This document shows, piece by piece, positions 15,378 to 25,812 of a stretch of DNA of 64,000 bases (positions are counted from its first letter, which is position 1; the number at the start of each line of letters is the position of its first letter). The notes below the pieces were generated by a model, which saw nothing but the letters and a program-made list of their open reading frames with translations, did no database searches and was not told the origin of the DNA. Source of the stretch: Prochlorococcus sp. AG-347-J22. GTDB taxonomy: Bacteria; Cyanobacteriota; Cyanobacteriia; PCC-6307; Cyanobiaceae. Both the position numbers and the translations under genes were made by a program. The stretch spans positions 16,052 through 80,051 of the forward strand of contig QCBY01000007.1 of NCBI GenBank assembly GCA_003279005.1, given 5' to 3'.

Positions 15378-15983
15378 TTACATTTTTGGTATTTGAGCTT
15401 CTAAATATTTTAAAACTTCTTCAACTCCTTTCCCTGAACAAAGATTTGTAAAAAACCATGGATTTCCATTCCTCATGATATTGGTATCTTTTTCCATAAT
15501 GTTTAAATTTGCACCAACCATTTCAGCTAAATCAATTTTATTGATTAATAACAAATCTGATCTTGTAATACCAGGACCTCCTTTTCTAGGGATTTTATCT
15601 CCTGCAGATACATCAATCACATATATGGATAAATCTACAAGTTCTGGACTAAAACTCGCTGCCAAGTTATCTCCTCCACTTTCTACAAAAATAAAATCTA
15701 ACGGATGATATTTCTTTTCAAGATCTATTACTGCATTTTTATTAAGAGAACAATCTTCTCTGATTGCAGTATGAGGACAACCTCCTGTTTCTACTCCAAC
15801 AATTCTTCCCTCTTCTAAAACCTTTTTCTTTATAAGAAAATTAGCATCCTCTTTTGTATAAATGTCATTAGTAACAACAGCTAATTGATATTTCTTTTTA
15901 AGACCAACACACAAAGTTTCAACTAATGCAGTTTTCCCAGAACCTACAGGCCCAGCAACACCTACTCTTAATTTGCTGCTCAT
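15378..15983 (-). CDS. ureG: urease accessory GTPase UreG
   Basis: This 201-residue SIMIBI-class GTPase delivers nickel to urease. Visible motifs: P-loop [10 protein letters not shown] (11-20), [12 protein letters not shown] (37-48), the nickel-binding CPH (69-71) in [15 protein letters not shown], and [15 protein letters not shown] (101-115). Length and every motif match the family. It follows ureF by 3 nt and comes before urtA, on the same strand, with a 134-bp gap that contains the urtA promoter. Confidence 0.97.
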   Translation of the reverse strand: MSSKLRVGVAGPVGSGKTALVETLCVGLKKKYQLAVVTNDIYTKEDANFLIKKKVLEEGRIVGVETGGCPHTAIREDCSLNKNAVIDLEKKYHPLDFIFVESGGDNLAASFSPELVDLSIYVIDVSAGDKIPRKGGPGITRSDLLLINKIDLAEMVGANLNIMEKDTNIMRNGNPWFFTNLCSGKGVEEVLKYLEAQIPKM

Positions 15984-15986
15984 AAA

Positions 15987-16673
15987 TTAATTTCGAAATA
16001 ATTTTGAATATAAATCGTTATGATTTTGTTGGGCCATAGATAAGCTAACATTCCCAACATAAAGATCATTAATATTTATGTCTACAATTTCTTGTGAAAC
16101 TTCTGATATTAAATCCAAAAGCTCTAGTTGAATAATTTGTGCTTTTATTGAGCCCATTGGTATGAGTCTTATTGCAGCGCTAAGTTGATTAGCAGTCCAT
16201 GCATATATAAAATTCTCAATCATTTCTATTTTGGTTATTTCAAAACAAAAACTTGTCCAACTCCATGCTAGAGACCAAGAAATATTTTTATTTGTTGCAT
16301 GTAGATATTCAAAGCCAAATTCTTTAGTTAATTCAAAAAGCGATTTTGCCATTTGAGTCTGTTGCGCTCTTATTTCAATAGAATCTCTAAATGATATAAG
16401 CCATTTATCTAAACTCAATAATCTTCGTTTGTTATTTTTTATATTATTACCGTTTTTTAATTCAATAAAAATATCAAAAAATTCTGTTAAACATTTAGCT
16501 TCTATTCTAATTTGTCCAATTTTTAATTCATTTTGAATTAATTCTTTAATATGGTGGGACTCTTCTAATTTTTTGATTTTTAAATAACTTTCTAATCCTT
16601 CTGAATAACAAAAACTTCCCACTGGTAAACTTGTACTTGTCAATAAATATTTAACTAAGGGATTTTTAATCAT
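15987..16673 (-). CDS. ureF: urease accessory protein UreF
   Basis: This all-helical protein of 228 residues forms the UreD-UreF-UreG complex and acts as the GTPase-coupling factor in nickel insertion. The open frame extends to 16733, but ATG at 16673-16671 gives MIKNPLVKYLLTSTSLPVGSF, which is where UreF proteins normally begin (conserved LPVGSFCYSEGLE). This start overlaps the end of ureE by 8 nt. QLSAAIRLIPMGSIKAQ near residue 180 is the conserved C-terminal segment. Confidence 0.92.
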   Translation of the reverse strand: MIKNPLVKYLLTSTSLPVGSFCYSEGLESYLKIKKLEESHHIKELIQNELKIGQIRIEAKCLTEFFDIFIELKNGNNIKNNKRRLLSLDKWLISFRDSIEIRAQQTQMAKSLFELTKEFGFEYLHATNKNISWSLAWSWTSFCFEITKIEMIENFIYAWTANQLSAAIRLIPMGSIKAQIIQLELLDLISEVSQEIVDININDLYVGNVSLSMAQQNHNDLYSKLFRN

Positions 16674-17115
16674 TGTGAAAAGCTCCCATTTCAGGAAAAA
16701 ATTTCTTTTCAACTTCTGTGAAACAAACTTCAAAGTTTTTTAGCAATTCTTCAATTATGTAATCATTCTTAGTTAGTAAAATATTTTCATTAATCTCAAT
16801 TTCCATATGTCTATTTCCAAGATGATAAGCAACTTTAATAAGCTCTAAATTTGTTTTAGCAGTTATTTCTATTAAATTTTCTTTTTGGGCAGAAATTTGT
16901 ACAAATAAATTTTTATGATTAGTTACAAGGATATCACCATCTTTTAATTTTCCTTCCCTTGGTAATTGTAAATGAAGTTCTTGATTACAATCTGATTTTC
17001 TTTTTCCTCTGAAAATTCTTCTTTGATCGGAACTTAATGTGAGTTTTAAAAAATTCCCTTTATAAGGACGATTCTTAATCCAATCCGTTACAACTATTTC
17101 GTTTTTGATGCTCAT
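16666..17115 (-). CDS. ureE: urease accessory nickel chaperone UreE
   Basis: This 149-residue UreE has an N-terminal beta domain and a C-terminal ferredoxin-like metal domain containing HLGNRH (98-103), whose histidine binds nickel at the dimer interface. The C-terminus lacks the histidine-rich nickel-storage tail of some bacteria and ends FFPEMGAFHND. UreE hands nickel to UreG. It is the first gene of ureEFG and is divergent from ureD with only 46 bp between the starts. Confidence 0.92.
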   Translation of the reverse strand: MSIKNEIVVTDWIKNRPYKGNFLKLTLSSDQRRIFRGKRKSDCNQELHLQLPREGKLKDGDILVTNHKNLFVQISAQKENLIEITAKTNLELIKVAYHLGNRHMEIEINENILLTKNDYIIEELLKNFEVCFTEVEKKFFPEMGAFHND

Positions 17116-17161
17116 ACAAAAATATTTTTAGTAACTTTAATAGAGTAATTAAGAAAACAAT

Positions 17162-18064
17162 ATGGCTAATTCTTCTTGGGAAGGTAATTGTCTCTTAAAT
17201 TTTTTTAATAATAAATCAAGTTCTGAAAAAGATGATAAAACAATCTTCAAATCTAAATTTACTTCTCCGTATAAATTACTAAAGTGTAGTCATGACAGGG
17301 AGGGTCGTTGTATTTTACCCATACTACATACAGCAGGAGGTCTTGTTGGTGGAGATCTGTTGGAAATTGATGCAAAAATTGGAATTAATTCGAAAGTTTT
17401 GTTGACCACTTCTTCAGCTCAGAAAGTATACGGATCAGTTGGCAGGTCAAAAATTAATCCTAAAGGAGCTTTCGCCTTGCAAAAAACAACAATAAATATT
17501 CTTGATGGTTCTCATCTAGAATACCTTCCACAAGAAACTATTGTTTTTGCTAATGGACTATATTCTCAAGAATTTAAAATAAGTATTTCTGATAACTCAA
17601 GTTTCTTATTTACCGATTTAATAAGACTTGGAAGGTCCTCCGCAGGCGAGTCTATTGAAAACGGAGTATTCAGATCAAAATTAGAGATTATCAGGAATTG
17701 TAATTTATATGATGATTGGGAATTTGTAGATCAAATTGAACTTAATAAATTTAGTTTTGAAGCAAAAAGTGGTATGGATTCTATGCCAGTATTTGGTTCT
17801 TTAATTTGGATATGTAAAAAAGATTTTCCTAAAACAAAATTTAAGGAATTAGAAAAAAATATAAAAATGATTTTTAAACAGAATAATAATTATTTATCTT
17901 TAGGAACTTTAGAAAATGGTTTATCAATAAGATTCTTGGGTACTTCATCACAAGATGCCAGAAAAAGTTTTTTTAGTATTTGGAGACAAATCAGAGCTGT
18001 TTGTGGCTTTTGTAAGCCAGAATATCAAGGTGTATGGCCTTTACAAGATTCTATAAATTATTAA
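17162..18064 (+). CDS. ureD: urease accessory protein UreD
   Basis: This 300-residue UreD (UreH) scaffold begins [15 protein letters not shown] and has the conserved [16 protein letters not shown] (about residues 55-70) and [13 protein letters not shown] (near 80-92) segments. UreD binds apo-urease and, with UreF and UreG, opens the path for nickel. It is the first gene of ureDABC, 53 bp upstream of ureA and divergent from ureEFG, so the two arms of the cluster are driven from a very short shared promoter region. Confidence 0.93.
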   Translation: MANSSWEGNCLLNFFNNKSSSEKDDKTIFKSKFTSPYKLLKCSHDREGRCILPILHTAGGLVGGDLLEIDAKIGINSKVLLTTSSAQKVYGSVGRSKINPKGAFALQKTTINILDGSHLEYLPQETIVFANGLYSQEFKISISDNSSFLFTDLIRLGRSSAGESIENGVFRSKLEIIRNCNLYDDWEFVDQIELNKFSFEAKSGMDSMPVFGSLIWICKKDFPKTKFKELEKNIKMIFKQNNNYLSLGTLENGLSIRFLGTSSQDARKSFFSIWRQIRAVCGFCKPEYQGVWPLQDSINY

Positions 18065-18117
18065 TTATGTTCACAGAGAACTTTTTTCAAAATTTTTTAT
18101 ATTAATTTTTTATTATT

Positions 18118-18420
18118 ATGCATCTCTCACCTCAAGAAAAAGATAAGTTATTAATTTTCTCAGCTGCACAATTAGCTGAAAGAAGACTAAATAGAGGTCT
18201 TAAACTTAACTACCCTGAGACAGTTGCTTTCTTAAGTTTTCAAGTTTTAGAGGGAGCTAGAGATGGTAAAAGCGTTAGCCAATTAATGTCTGAAGGTACA
18301 ACTTGGCTCAGTAAGAAACAAGTAATGGATGGAATTTCTGAAATGATCAATGAAGTTCAAGTGGAAGCTGTCTTCCCCGATGGTACAAAATTAGTAACTA
18401 TCCACAATCCGATTAATTAA
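18118..18420 (+). CDS. ureA: urease subunit gamma
   Basis: This 100-residue gamma subunit begins [20 protein letters not shown] and contains [19 protein letters not shown], both diagnostic. In this organism type the urease is a three-subunit (alpha-beta-gamma)3 enzyme. The gene ends 2 nt before the ureB start. Length equals the family norm. Confidence 0.97.
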   Translation: MHLSPQEKDKLLIFSAAQLAERRLNRGLKLNYPETVAFLSFQVLEGARDGKSVSQLMSEGTTWLSKKQVMDGISEMINEVQVEAVFPDGTKLVTIHNPIN

Positions 18421-18422
18421 CT

Positions 18423-18743
18423 ATGGACTATTTAATACCTGGTGAAATAATGATTGAGGATGGTGAAATTGAATTAAATACAGGAAAGAATGTTAAAACT
18501 TTAACTGTTTCTAATTCTGGTGATAGGCCTGTTCAAGTTGGATCTCATTATCATTTTTTTGAAACTAATAAAGCTTTAATTTTTAATAGAGAAATTACAC
18601 TTGGCATGCGTCTAGATATTCCTGCAGGAACTGCTATAAGATTTGAACCTGGAGATACTACAGAAGTAAAATTGGTATCTTATTCCGGATATAGGAATGC
18701 CTTTGGTTTTAATGCTTTAATTAATGGTCCTTTAGATTCTTAA
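18423..18743 (+). CDS. ureB: urease subunit beta
   Basis: This 106-residue beta subunit begins [19 protein letters not shown] and has the family core [16 protein letters not shown] and [20 protein letters not shown]. It packs between alpha and gamma and helps shape the active-site flap. It is separated by 2 nt from ureA and 5 nt from ureC, so the three subunits are on one transcript. Confidence 0.97.
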   Translation: MDYLIPGEIMIEDGEIELNTGKNVKTLTVSNSGDRPVQVGSHYHFFETNKALIFNREITLGMRLDIPAGTAIRFEPGDTTEVKLVSYSGYRNAFGFNALINGPLDS

Positions 18744-18748
18744 ATATT

Positions 18749-20458
18749 ATGTCTTTTAAGATTAATAGAAAAACTTATGCTCAAACGTATGGACCTACAA
18801 AGGGAGATAGAGTGAGACTTGCAGATACAGAATTAATAATTGAAGTGGAAAAAGATTTTACTACTTATGGAGATGAAGTTAAATTTGGTGGGGGTAAGGT
18901 TATCAGAGATGGTATGGGACAGTCTCAAGTAACAAGAGATAATGGAGCAGTTGATACCGTAATAACTAATGCTTTAATAGTTGATTGGTGGGGAATTGTA
19001 AAAGCTGATGTAGGATTAAAAGACGGAAATATTTGTGAAATTGGTAAGGCTGGAAATCCTGATATTCAAGATAATATAAACATAATAATTGGCGCTTCAA
19101 CTGAGGTTATAGCTGGTGAGGGACATATTCTCACTGCAGGATCAATAGATACACATATCCATTTTATTTGCCCTCAACAAATAGAAACAGCTTTAGCTTC
19201 TGGCATAACAACTATGCTAGGGGGAGGAACAGGTCCAGCGACTGGAACAAATGCTACCACATGTACTCCAGGTTCTTTTCATATATCTCGGATGCTTCAA
19301 TCTGCTGAAGCCTTCCCCATGAATTTGGGCTTTTTTGGAAAAGGCAATTCATCTAATGAAACAAATCTTTTTGACCAGGTTAATGCTGGTGCATGTGGTT
19401 TAAAATTACATGAAGACTGGGGTACAACTCCTTCAACGATTAATTCTTGTCTTAATGTTGCAGATGCTTTAGATGTTCAAGTGTGTATACATACAGATAC
19501 ATTGAATGAAGCAGGATTCGTTGAGGATACAATAAATGCTATTGCTGGAAGAACTATACATACTTTTCATACTGAAGGAGCAGGGGGTGGCCATGCACCA
19601 GATATTATTAAAATTTGCGGGGAACTAAATGTTTTACCAAGTAGTACAAATCCAACCAGGCCTTACACCAAAAATACTTTAGAAGAACATCTTGATATGT
19701 TGATGGTCTGCCATCATTTAGATTCTAAAATACCAGAAGATATAGCATTTGCAGAATCAAGAATAAGAAGGGAGACAATAGCTGCTGAAGATATTTTACA
19801 TGATATTGGTGCCTTCTCTATTATTGCAAGTGATTCACAAGCCATGGGAAGAGTTGGAGAAGTAATAACAAGAACTTTTCAAACTGCACATAAAATGAAA
19901 GTTCAAAGAGGTCCTTTGCCTGAAGATTCTGACAAAAATGATAATAATCGAGTTAAAAGATATATATCTAAAGTGACTATTAATCCTGCTATTGCCCATG
20001 GAATTGATAAATTTGTTGGTTCTATTGAAATAGGTAAAATAGCAGATTTAGTTTTATGGAAACCAGCCTTTTTTGGAGTTAAACCAGAATTAGTTATAAA
20101 AGGTGGCTCTATCATTTGGTCTCAGATGGGAGATGCTAATGCTTCAATTCCAACTCCAGGCCCTGTTCACGGTCGACCTATGTTTGCAAATTATGGAAAA
20201 TCACTTTTAAGGAGTTCTTTCACTTTTTTGAGCAAAAATGCAATCGATCTTGGTATTCCTAAAAAACTTTCTTTACAAAAAAAATGTTTAGCTGTTGAGA
20301 ACACAAGATCCATTAATAAATTAGATCTAAAATTAAATAATAATTTACCTAATATTTCAGTTGATCCACAAACTTATGAAGTATTCTCCGATGGTGAATT
20401 ATTAACATGTGAACCTCTTGAAGAAGTTCCAATGGCACAAAGATATTTTTTACTCTAG
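18749..20458 (+). CDS. ureC: urease subunit alpha (catalytic)
   Basis: This 569-residue nickel metallo-hydrolase splits urea to ammonia and carbamate. All active-site residues are visible: His136 and His138 (DTHIHF), the carbamylated Lys219 (GLKLHEDWG), His221, His248, His274 ([10 protein letters not shown]), mobile-flap Cys321-His322 (MVCHHLD) and Asp362 (ASDSQAMG). Numbering runs two ahead of the Klebsiella enzyme. The product ammonium can enter GlnA, encoded about 37 kb away. Its last codon overlaps the convergent gpgS gene by 4 nt. Confidence 0.98.
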   Translation: MSFKINRKTYAQTYGPTKGDRVRLADTELIIEVEKDFTTYGDEVKFGGGKVIRDGMGQSQVTRDNGAVDTVITNALIVDWWGIVKADVGLKDGNICEIGKAGNPDIQDNINIIIGASTEVIAGEGHILTAGSIDTHIHFICPQQIETALASGITTMLGGGTGPATGTNATTCTPGSFHISRMLQSAEAFPMNLGFFGKGNSSNETNLFDQVNAGACGLKLHEDWGTTPSTINSCLNVADALDVQVCIHTDTLNEAGFVEDTINAIAGRTIHTFHTEGAGGGHAPDIIKICGELNVLPSSTNPTRPYTKNTLEEHLDMLMVCHHLDSKIPEDIAFAESRIRRETIAAEDILHDIGAFSIIASDSQAMGRVGEVITRTFQTAHKMKVQRGPLPEDSDKNDNNRVKRYISKVTINPAIAHGIDKFVGSIEIGKIADLVLWKPAFFGVKPELVIKGGSIIWSQMGDANASIPTPGPVHGRPMFANYGKSLLRSSFTFLSKNAIDLGIPKKLSLQKKCLAVENTRSINKLDLKLNNNLPNISVDPQTYEVFSDGELLTCEPLEEVPMAQRYFLL

Positions 20459-21681
20459 TAGTTATTAATTAATTCTTTTTTGTTTAAATTTATTTCTCTA
20501 GTTCCTGCATTCGCTAAATCATCTTGAAGTTTATTTTCACATGAAAGAACTCTTGACCAACTTGGAAGTTGTTGAGTTGTTGGATTTGCTAAATAACCTT
20601 GAGTAGCGGGTCTTAATAATTTAGCGAATTTTTGAACAGACAATTCCTCTTCATGCCTATCATAAGGAAGCTTATTAACTGCAGAATCTAATCCAAATTG
20701 TTTGACTCTGTCCTCTCCTACTCTTTTATAAAGCACTTCGAGAGTTGACAATTGAGTGCTTGTTAAAGTTTCTGCTTGATGTTCCATAAGTCCTCTTAAA
20801 ACACTTGAGAGAATTTCTGTGCACATTTTTTGTAGTCCTTCCTTGGAGGAAGCTCCTATTGTTTTATGTTTATGATCAAATAATCCAAGGTCCACCTGTG
20901 CTATCTTCGAAGTTCTTACATTTCTGTAAACCTCCGAAAGAAGACCTATCTCTAATCCCCAATCACATGGAATTCTTAAATTCATTGCCAAGTCTTTTGT
21001 AAATGCAAACTCACCAGCAAGAGGATATCTAAATGATTGTAAATACTGTAGGAAAGGCCCATTTCCAACTAACTGCTCTAAGCTTGCCAAAAGAGGACCA
21101 ACAAATAATCTAGTTGCTCTACCTTGCAATTGATTAGTTTCTAGTGATAATCGGCTGTAGAATGCTTTTACATAGGAAATCCCATATGATTCATCTAACA
21201 AAGGAAGAATCATTCTAGATGGATATAAAGAACTAAATGTTCTTATGTCAGCATCAAATAAAGCAACAACCTCAGATTTTCGTGTTGCAACACCTATACC
21301 TTGCCATACTGCCCACCCTTTCCCTGGAGTACCAAGTAATTCTAGACCATTTGTTTCTTGATTCTTTAATAGCTCAATTACAGATGGAGAATTTGTCCAT
21401 TGAATGTGAACTGGGAATGGCATTGAATCGAAAAAAGATTTTGCTGAATTTACTTGATTAATTGTTTTTGCAGATAGAGCAATAACTAATTCATTTAATT
21501 CTGTAAGGTTTTTTAGAACTTCTCTTATATCTCTTAGCGCAGGACGCTCAAACTCTTCATAAAGGCAAGGAATTAATATTGCTGTGGATCTTTTCTTAAG
21601 ACTTCTATTTAATTCTTTAAGAAGATCTTTTGTGACACCATATTCATGTATTGTTGTGATTAAACCCTGTTGAAAGTCCAT
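20455..21681 (-). CDS. gpgS: glucosyl-3-phosphoglycerate synthase
   Basis: This 408-residue GT81-type glycosyltransferase has a GT-A fold with the metal/nucleotide-sugar DAD motif at 143-145 ([11 protein letters not shown]) and the acceptor-side segment [15 protein letters not shown] (116-130). It transfers glucose from a nucleotide sugar to 3-phosphoglycerate, giving glucosyl-3-phosphoglycerate, the first step to glucosylglycerate. It is divergent (53 bp) from three genes for later steps and for recycling. Family is clear; donor nucleotide is not predictable here. Confidence 0.88.
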   Translation of the reverse strand: MDFQQGLITTIHEYGVTKDLLKELNRSLKKRSTAILIPCLYEEFERPALRDIREVLKNLTELNELVIALSAKTINQVNSAKSFFDSMPFPVHIQWTNSPSVIELLKNQETNGLELLGTPGKGWAVWQGIGVATRKSEVVALFDADIRTFSSLYPSRMILPLLDESYGISYVKAFYSRLSLETNQLQGRATRLFVGPLLASLEQLVGNGPFLQYLQSFRYPLAGEFAFTKDLAMNLRIPCDWGLEIGLLSEVYRNVRTSKIAQVDLGLFDHKHKTIGASSKEGLQKMCTEILSSVLRGLMEHQAETLTSTQLSTLEVLYKRVGEDRVKQFGLDSAVNKLPYDRHEEELSVQKFAKLLRPATQGYLANPTTQQLPSWSRVLSCENKLQDDLANAGTREINLNKKELINNY

Positions 21682-21734
21682 TTTCTATTTGATGTGCAGA
21701 ATAGTGTTAATTCTTCGATAATTTTTTCAAAGTA

Positions 21735-23501
21735 ATGCGAATTGATTCCGAGAAAAAATTAATTAGATTAAAGCTTAGTAAATTGCTAGAAACAATTTAT
21801 AAGGATCATACTACTGAAGAGATTAACTATATTTGTAATCAATTATTGCAGATTTTAGATAATTTCTCAGAGAAGTCTCGTTATGAAGAAAAAAGTGATG
21901 ATAGAAAATGGGATGAATCTTATGCCGTTTTAATAACTTATGCTGATGGTGTATATAAAAAAGGAGAAGCTACATTAGTAACACTTCGAGATTTATTAAG
22001 TAAACATTTTGGTAGCCTTTCAAAAGTAATACATATACTTCCATTTCTCAAATCAACTAGTGATGGGGGCTTCGCTGTTTCAAGTCATAAATTATTAGAG
22101 GAGAAGTTTGGTAGTTGGGAGGATCTTAATAGTATTTCTAAAAAACATCATTTAATGGCTGATTTAGTTTTAAATCATGTTTCATCCTCTCATCCATGGG
22201 TGCAGCAATTTATTAAATGTCAAGAACCTGGCTTGTCTAATGTTTTTTCTCCGTCTCAAAATCTTGATTGGAAGAATGTGATAAGACCAAGAAGTTCTTC
22301 TCTTTTTTCACAAATAAATACTGTTAATGGATCCAAACAAGTTTGGACAACTTTTGGACCAGATCAAATTGATTTGAATTGGCTTAATCCCAAAATGACA
22401 ATAGAGTTTCTTAACTTAATTATTACTTACTTATCAAATGGCATTAAATGGTTAAGATTGGATGCAGTAGGTTTTATTTGGAAGGAACCAGGCACAACAT
22501 GCTTGCACTTGCCGAAGGCTCATTTAATTGTAAAAATTCTAAGAATATTGCTAAATGACCTTTTAAAAGATGGTGTATTAATTACTGAAACTAATGTTCC
22601 ACAAAAGGAAAATCTTTCTTATTTAATACCAGAAGATGAAGCAAATATGGCTTATAATTTTCCTCTCCCACCTCTTCTTTTGGAAGCAATTATTACTTCT
22701 AGGGCAGATATTTTAAATTCATGGATTTGTGATTGGCCAGATTTACCTGAGTCAACAACTATGTTTAATTTTACAGCTTCTCATGATGGCGTTGGATTAA
22801 GAGCTTTAGAAGGACTGATGAATGAACAAAGAATTAAAGAGTTATTGATAAATTGCGAGAAAAGAGGTGGGCTAGTAAGTCATAGAAGATTATCTAATGG
22901 CGAAGATAAACCATATGAATTAAATATTAGTTGGTGGAGCGCCATGGAAGATGCTGGCCGAGATTCAAATCGTTTTCAATATGAAAGGTTTTTATTAACG
23001 CAACTACTTGTGATGTCTTTAAAAGGTGTTCCTGCTTTTTATCTCCCAGCATTATTAGCTTCAGAAAATGACTTAAAAAGTTTTTCGATGACAGGTCAAA
23101 GAAGAGATCTTAATAGGGAAAAGTTTAAGTCAGAGAAACTTACTGCATTATTTAAAAATCCTGAATCTAATGCTAATAAGAATCTGAGATATCTCCGCAA
23201 TGCAATGGATGCTAGAGCAAATTTACCTCAATTCCATCCTCAGTCAGAAATGGAATGCTTGTCTAAAAATAGAAGTGATATTGTTGTAATTAAAAGGGGT
23301 GTCGGTTCAAAAGCTGTTTTTACAATTCACAACATGACAGAAAATAAAATTAACTATAGATTGAGTGATCTTGTATTAACTAAACAAATTAATAATGATT
23401 TTCATATGAAGGATTATTTAACATCAAATAAATATAATTGTAATAATATTGAACTTAATCCATTTCAAGTAATATGGCTTGGTTTTTCAGTAGATGATTG
23501 A
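21735..23501 (+). CDS. GH13_18 phosphorylase, probable glucosylglycerate phosphorylase
   Basis: This 588-residue alpha-amylase family enzyme is of the sucrose-phosphorylase type. Catalytic residues fit: nucleophile Asp243 (LRLDAVGF), acid/base Glu285 (ITETNVP) and transition-state Asp351 (TASHDGVGLRALEGL). Given its place beside gpgS, gpgP and glycerate kinase, phosphorolysis of glucosylglycerate to glucose 1-phosphate and glycerate is the most likely reaction. Many database entries call such genes sucrose phosphorylase, a less specific name. It overlaps the next gene by 8 nt. Confidence 0.82.
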   Translation: MRIDSEKKLIRLKLSKLLETIYKDHTTEEINYICNQLLQILDNFSEKSRYEEKSDDRKWDESYAVLITYADGVYKKGEATLVTLRDLLSKHFGSLSKVIHILPFLKSTSDGGFAVSSHKLLEEKFGSWEDLNSISKKHHLMADLVLNHVSSSHPWVQQFIKCQEPGLSNVFSPSQNLDWKNVIRPRSSSLFSQINTVNGSKQVWTTFGPDQIDLNWLNPKMTIEFLNLIITYLSNGIKWLRLDAVGFIWKEPGTTCLHLPKAHLIVKILRILLNDLLKDGVLITETNVPQKENLSYLIPEDEANMAYNFPLPPLLLEAIITSRADILNSWICDWPDLPESTTMFNFTASHDGVGLRALEGLMNEQRIKELLINCEKRGGLVSHRRLSNGEDKPYELNISWWSAMEDAGRDSNRFQYERFLLTQLLVMSLKGVPAFYLPALLASENDLKSFSMTGQRRDLNREKFKSEKLTALFKNPESNANKNLRYLRNAMDARANLPQFHPQSEMECLSKNRSDIVVIKRGVGSKAVFTIHNMTENKINYRLSDLVLTKQINNDFHMKDYLTSNKYNCNNIELNPFQVIWLGFSVDD

Positions 23502-24294
23502 AAATTCTGGTATCTGGGTAGTAAGTGATGTTGATGGTACCCTTATGGATCATTCTTATGATTTAACCCCAGCAAAAGAAACTATAAATTTGCTTCAAGA
23601 ATTATCTATCCCCATAATATTATGTACAAGTAAAACCGCTGCGGAAGTAAAGGTTATTAGAAAAGAACTAAATTTAACTGATCCTTATATTGTTGAAAAT
23701 GGCGGAGCTATATATGGCGAATCATTAACTAAAGTTAATGGGGAGATTATTCTTGGAGAAAAATACGAAATACTCGAAAAAATTTTGAGTAATATTTCTA
23801 ATGAAATTAATTATGAATTACAACCACTTAATAACATTTCTAACCTAGAGGCAACTAAACTTACTGGATTAAAAGGGCATTCTTTAGAATTAATGAGAGA
23901 TAGACATTGGAGTATGCCATTCCTAAATCCTCCTGAAACTAAAGAACAAGAGATTAATGCTTGTTGCAAAAAATTTAATGTAGAAATATTTAGGGGTAAT
24001 AGGATGAGTCACATGTTGTCAATTAATTCAAACAAAGGAAAAGCAATAGATGCACTCAAATCATATTCAAATAATCCAAATATTAAAATTATTGGACTTG
24101 GTGATTCCCCTAATGACTTACCTCTATTATTAAAATCAGATTACAAAATTGTTATTCCAAGTCCTAGTGGACCGAATTTAAATTTATTGGATAAATTAAG
24201 TGATTGTAAATTTACTTTAGCCAGTGAACCAAATGGTTATGGTTGGAAAAGTGAAATAAATAAGTTAGTAAATAAATTGGTATTCAGTAAGTAA
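23494..24294 (+). CDS. gpgP: glucosyl-3-phosphoglycerate phosphatase (MPGP-type HAD)
   Basis: This 266-residue HAD-IIB phosphatase of the mannosyl/glucosyl-3-phosphoglycerate phosphatase family has motif I SDVDGTLMDH (11-20, nucleophile Asp12), motif II near ILCTSKTAAEV and motif IV GLGDSPNDLPLL (201-212). It removes phosphate from glucosyl-3-phosphoglycerate to give glucosylglycerate. It starts inside the 3' end of the phosphorylase gene and its stop overlaps the kinase start (TAATG), so all three are translationally coupled. Confidence 0.88.
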   Translation: MIENSGIWVVSDVDGTLMDHSYDLTPAKETINLLQELSIPIILCTSKTAAEVKVIRKELNLTDPYIVENGGAIYGESLTKVNGEIILGEKYEILEKILSNISNEINYELQPLNNISNLEATKLTGLKGHSLELMRDRHWSMPFLNPPETKEQEINACCKKFNVEIFRGNRMSHMLSINSNKGKAIDALKSYSNNPNIKIIGLGDSPNDLPLLLKSDYKIVIPSPSGPNLNLLDKLSDCKFTLASEPNGYGWKSEINKLVNKLVFSK

Positions 24295-25250
24295 TGAAAG
24301 ATTTAAAAATTGAATTTCCTTTAGATAAATTTGAAAATTTAATTAGGCAAATGGGTTGGGAAACTCTTGATGAATGGTTTGATTTTTGGGAGACCAAAAA
24401 AGAAATACTATCAATTAATAAATTTTGGGACAGTGGTGTAAATGAAGATTGGATTTGGGGTCTTGCATTACCTCTTCTATCTCAAGCATATTACTTTAAT
24501 AAGAATTTTCCTGAAAGAAAACTTATTGGAATTTCAGCACTTCCTGGGACTGGCAAGACAACTTTAGGTAAATGGTTGGAAAGTATATCTAGAAAATTAA
24601 ATTTCAAAATATGTGTTATTTCTATTGATGATTTTTATCTCCCCTCCAGTGAAATGGAATTAGCTATTCAAAATAACCCCTGGAATGTCTCTAGAGGATT
24701 TCCTGGGACCCATTCGATAGATTTAATGAAAGAGAAACTAATTAAATGGAAAGTTGATGGAACGTTAAATGTTCCTGTTTTTGATAAATCTTTAAGAAAT
24801 GGCTTAGGTGACAGATCTCATTGGAGAGAAGATGAACCCGATTTGTTAATAATTGAGGGATGGTTTTTAGGGATAAAACCACTATCTATTGATGAAAAAA
24901 ATAGTGAAATAATTTCACCTAAATTAAGTTCTTATGAATGTTCTTATAGAAATAATATTCAAAGTAATTTGAAAAACTATTTAGATATTTGGAATCTGAT
25001 TGATCAAACTTGGCAACTAAAACCTTTGAAGTTTGAATATATGAATGAATGGAAATCCAATCAAGAAAAAAGTATGGGTCTTCAACGAGGAAGTTCTCTT
25101 AAAGATAAAAAATTAAGTAATTTTCTTCGAATGTTAAGTGTTTCTATCCCGCACAAGAGTTTTGATTTTATAAATTCTGATGTTTTATTGTTAATTAATC
25201 AAAAGAGAAAATTAATTAATGTTGAATTAATTAAAAATTCTTCCAAATAA
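24294..25250 (+). CDS. glycerate kinase (P-loop type)
   Basis: This 318-residue protein is of the P-loop glycerate kinase/uridine kinase-like superfamily found in plants and cyanobacteria (GLYK type). Walker A is GISALPGTGKTT (79-90); DDFYLPSSEM follows as the substrate-side motif and EGWFLGIKP (about 194-202) as the Walker B region. It phosphorylates D-glycerate, which comes both from photorespiration and, here, from glucosylglycerate phosphorolysis. ATG at 24294 overlaps the gpgP stop by one base. Confidence 0.85.
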   Translation: MKDLKIEFPLDKFENLIRQMGWETLDEWFDFWETKKEILSINKFWDSGVNEDWIWGLALPLLSQAYYFNKNFPERKLIGISALPGTGKTTLGKWLESISRKLNFKICVISIDDFYLPSSEMELAIQNNPWNVSRGFPGTHSIDLMKEKLIKWKVDGTLNVPVFDKSLRNGLGDRSHWREDEPDLLIIEGWFLGIKPLSIDEKNSEIISPKLSSYECSYRNNIQSNLKNYLDIWNLIDQTWQLKPLKFEYMNEWKSNQEKSMGLQRGSSLKDKKLSNFLRMLSVSIPHKSFDFINSDVLLLINQKRKLINVELIKNSSK

Positions 25251-25328
25251 TTTTTCATTTAGTTGTTTTTTATACAATTTAAATTGAATTATTTGGTGTT
25301 TAATTTAATTTGATTTATTTTATTTTGG

Positions 25329-25556
25329 ATGATTGAGTTTTCTTATAAAAATGAAGGCTCCAGAATGGTAGTTTTAAGGTGCATTGGCCCTTCTAATTTT
25401 TTTCTAGAAAGAGTTTTATTTCCTACTGATATTCTTACTTTTATGGCTCCTAATGATTCTAGAGTTGAGATATGGGGTAATGAATTATATGGCCCTAAAC
25501 TAGAAGAAAGGATAAGAATTACATCTGAAAATGAAGATGCAACTCTAGTTGCGTGA
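25329..25556 (+). CDS. DUF1830 family protein (75 aa)
   Basis: This 75-residue protein fits the cyanobacterial DUF1830 family: YKNEGSRMVVLRCIGPSNFFLERVL at the start (split here only by description), followed by PFPTD-type FPTDILTFMAPND and VEIWGNELYGP. The fold is small and beta-rich, and no function is known. It is probably single-gene or leads a short run with the two small genes downstream. Confidence 0.75.
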   Translation: MIEFSYKNEGSRMVVLRCIGPSNFFLERVLFPTDILTFMAPNDSRVEIWGNELYGPKLEERIRITSENEDATLVA

Positions 25557-25639
25557 TAACTTAATATTTTTAATTGTCTTCGACTCAGAATTTTTACCCA
25601 CCTGCAAAGTTTAATTGATATTATTTAATTATTTAAAAT

Positions 25640-25771
25640 ATGATAATGACACAAATTGCTTCCTTTGCTATTGGTGGTTTCGTACCATCTGCCGCTATTG
25701 CGGGTGTTTTAGTATTAGTTGGTCTTGGTGCGTTTTTTTATCTTGGTTTAAAAGGACCAACAGATTATTAA
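25640..25771 (+). CDS. single-helix membrane protein (43 aa)
   Basis: This 44-codon frame starts at ATG 25640 (or ATG 25646, two codons later) and ends at TAA 25769-25771. The protein has one membrane span (AAIAGVLVLVGLGAFFYLGL) and ends KGPTDY. Layout is that of a small thylakoid-complex subunit with a lumenal N-terminus. It may belong to the tiny NDH-1 or photosystem subunits, but I cannot match it to a named one with confidence. Confidence 0.6.
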   Translation: MIMTQIASFAIGGFVPSAAIAGVLVLVGLGAFFYLGLKGPTDY

Positions 25772-25812
25772 TTACCAACCAATAATTTAAAAGTTCTTTA
25801 AAAAAATCTCAA

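Noticed and set aside
10119..20458. Urea cluster as a recently transferred island
   Set aside because: Composition matches the surrounding genome, there is no tRNA, integrase or repeat at the borders, and codon use looks native.
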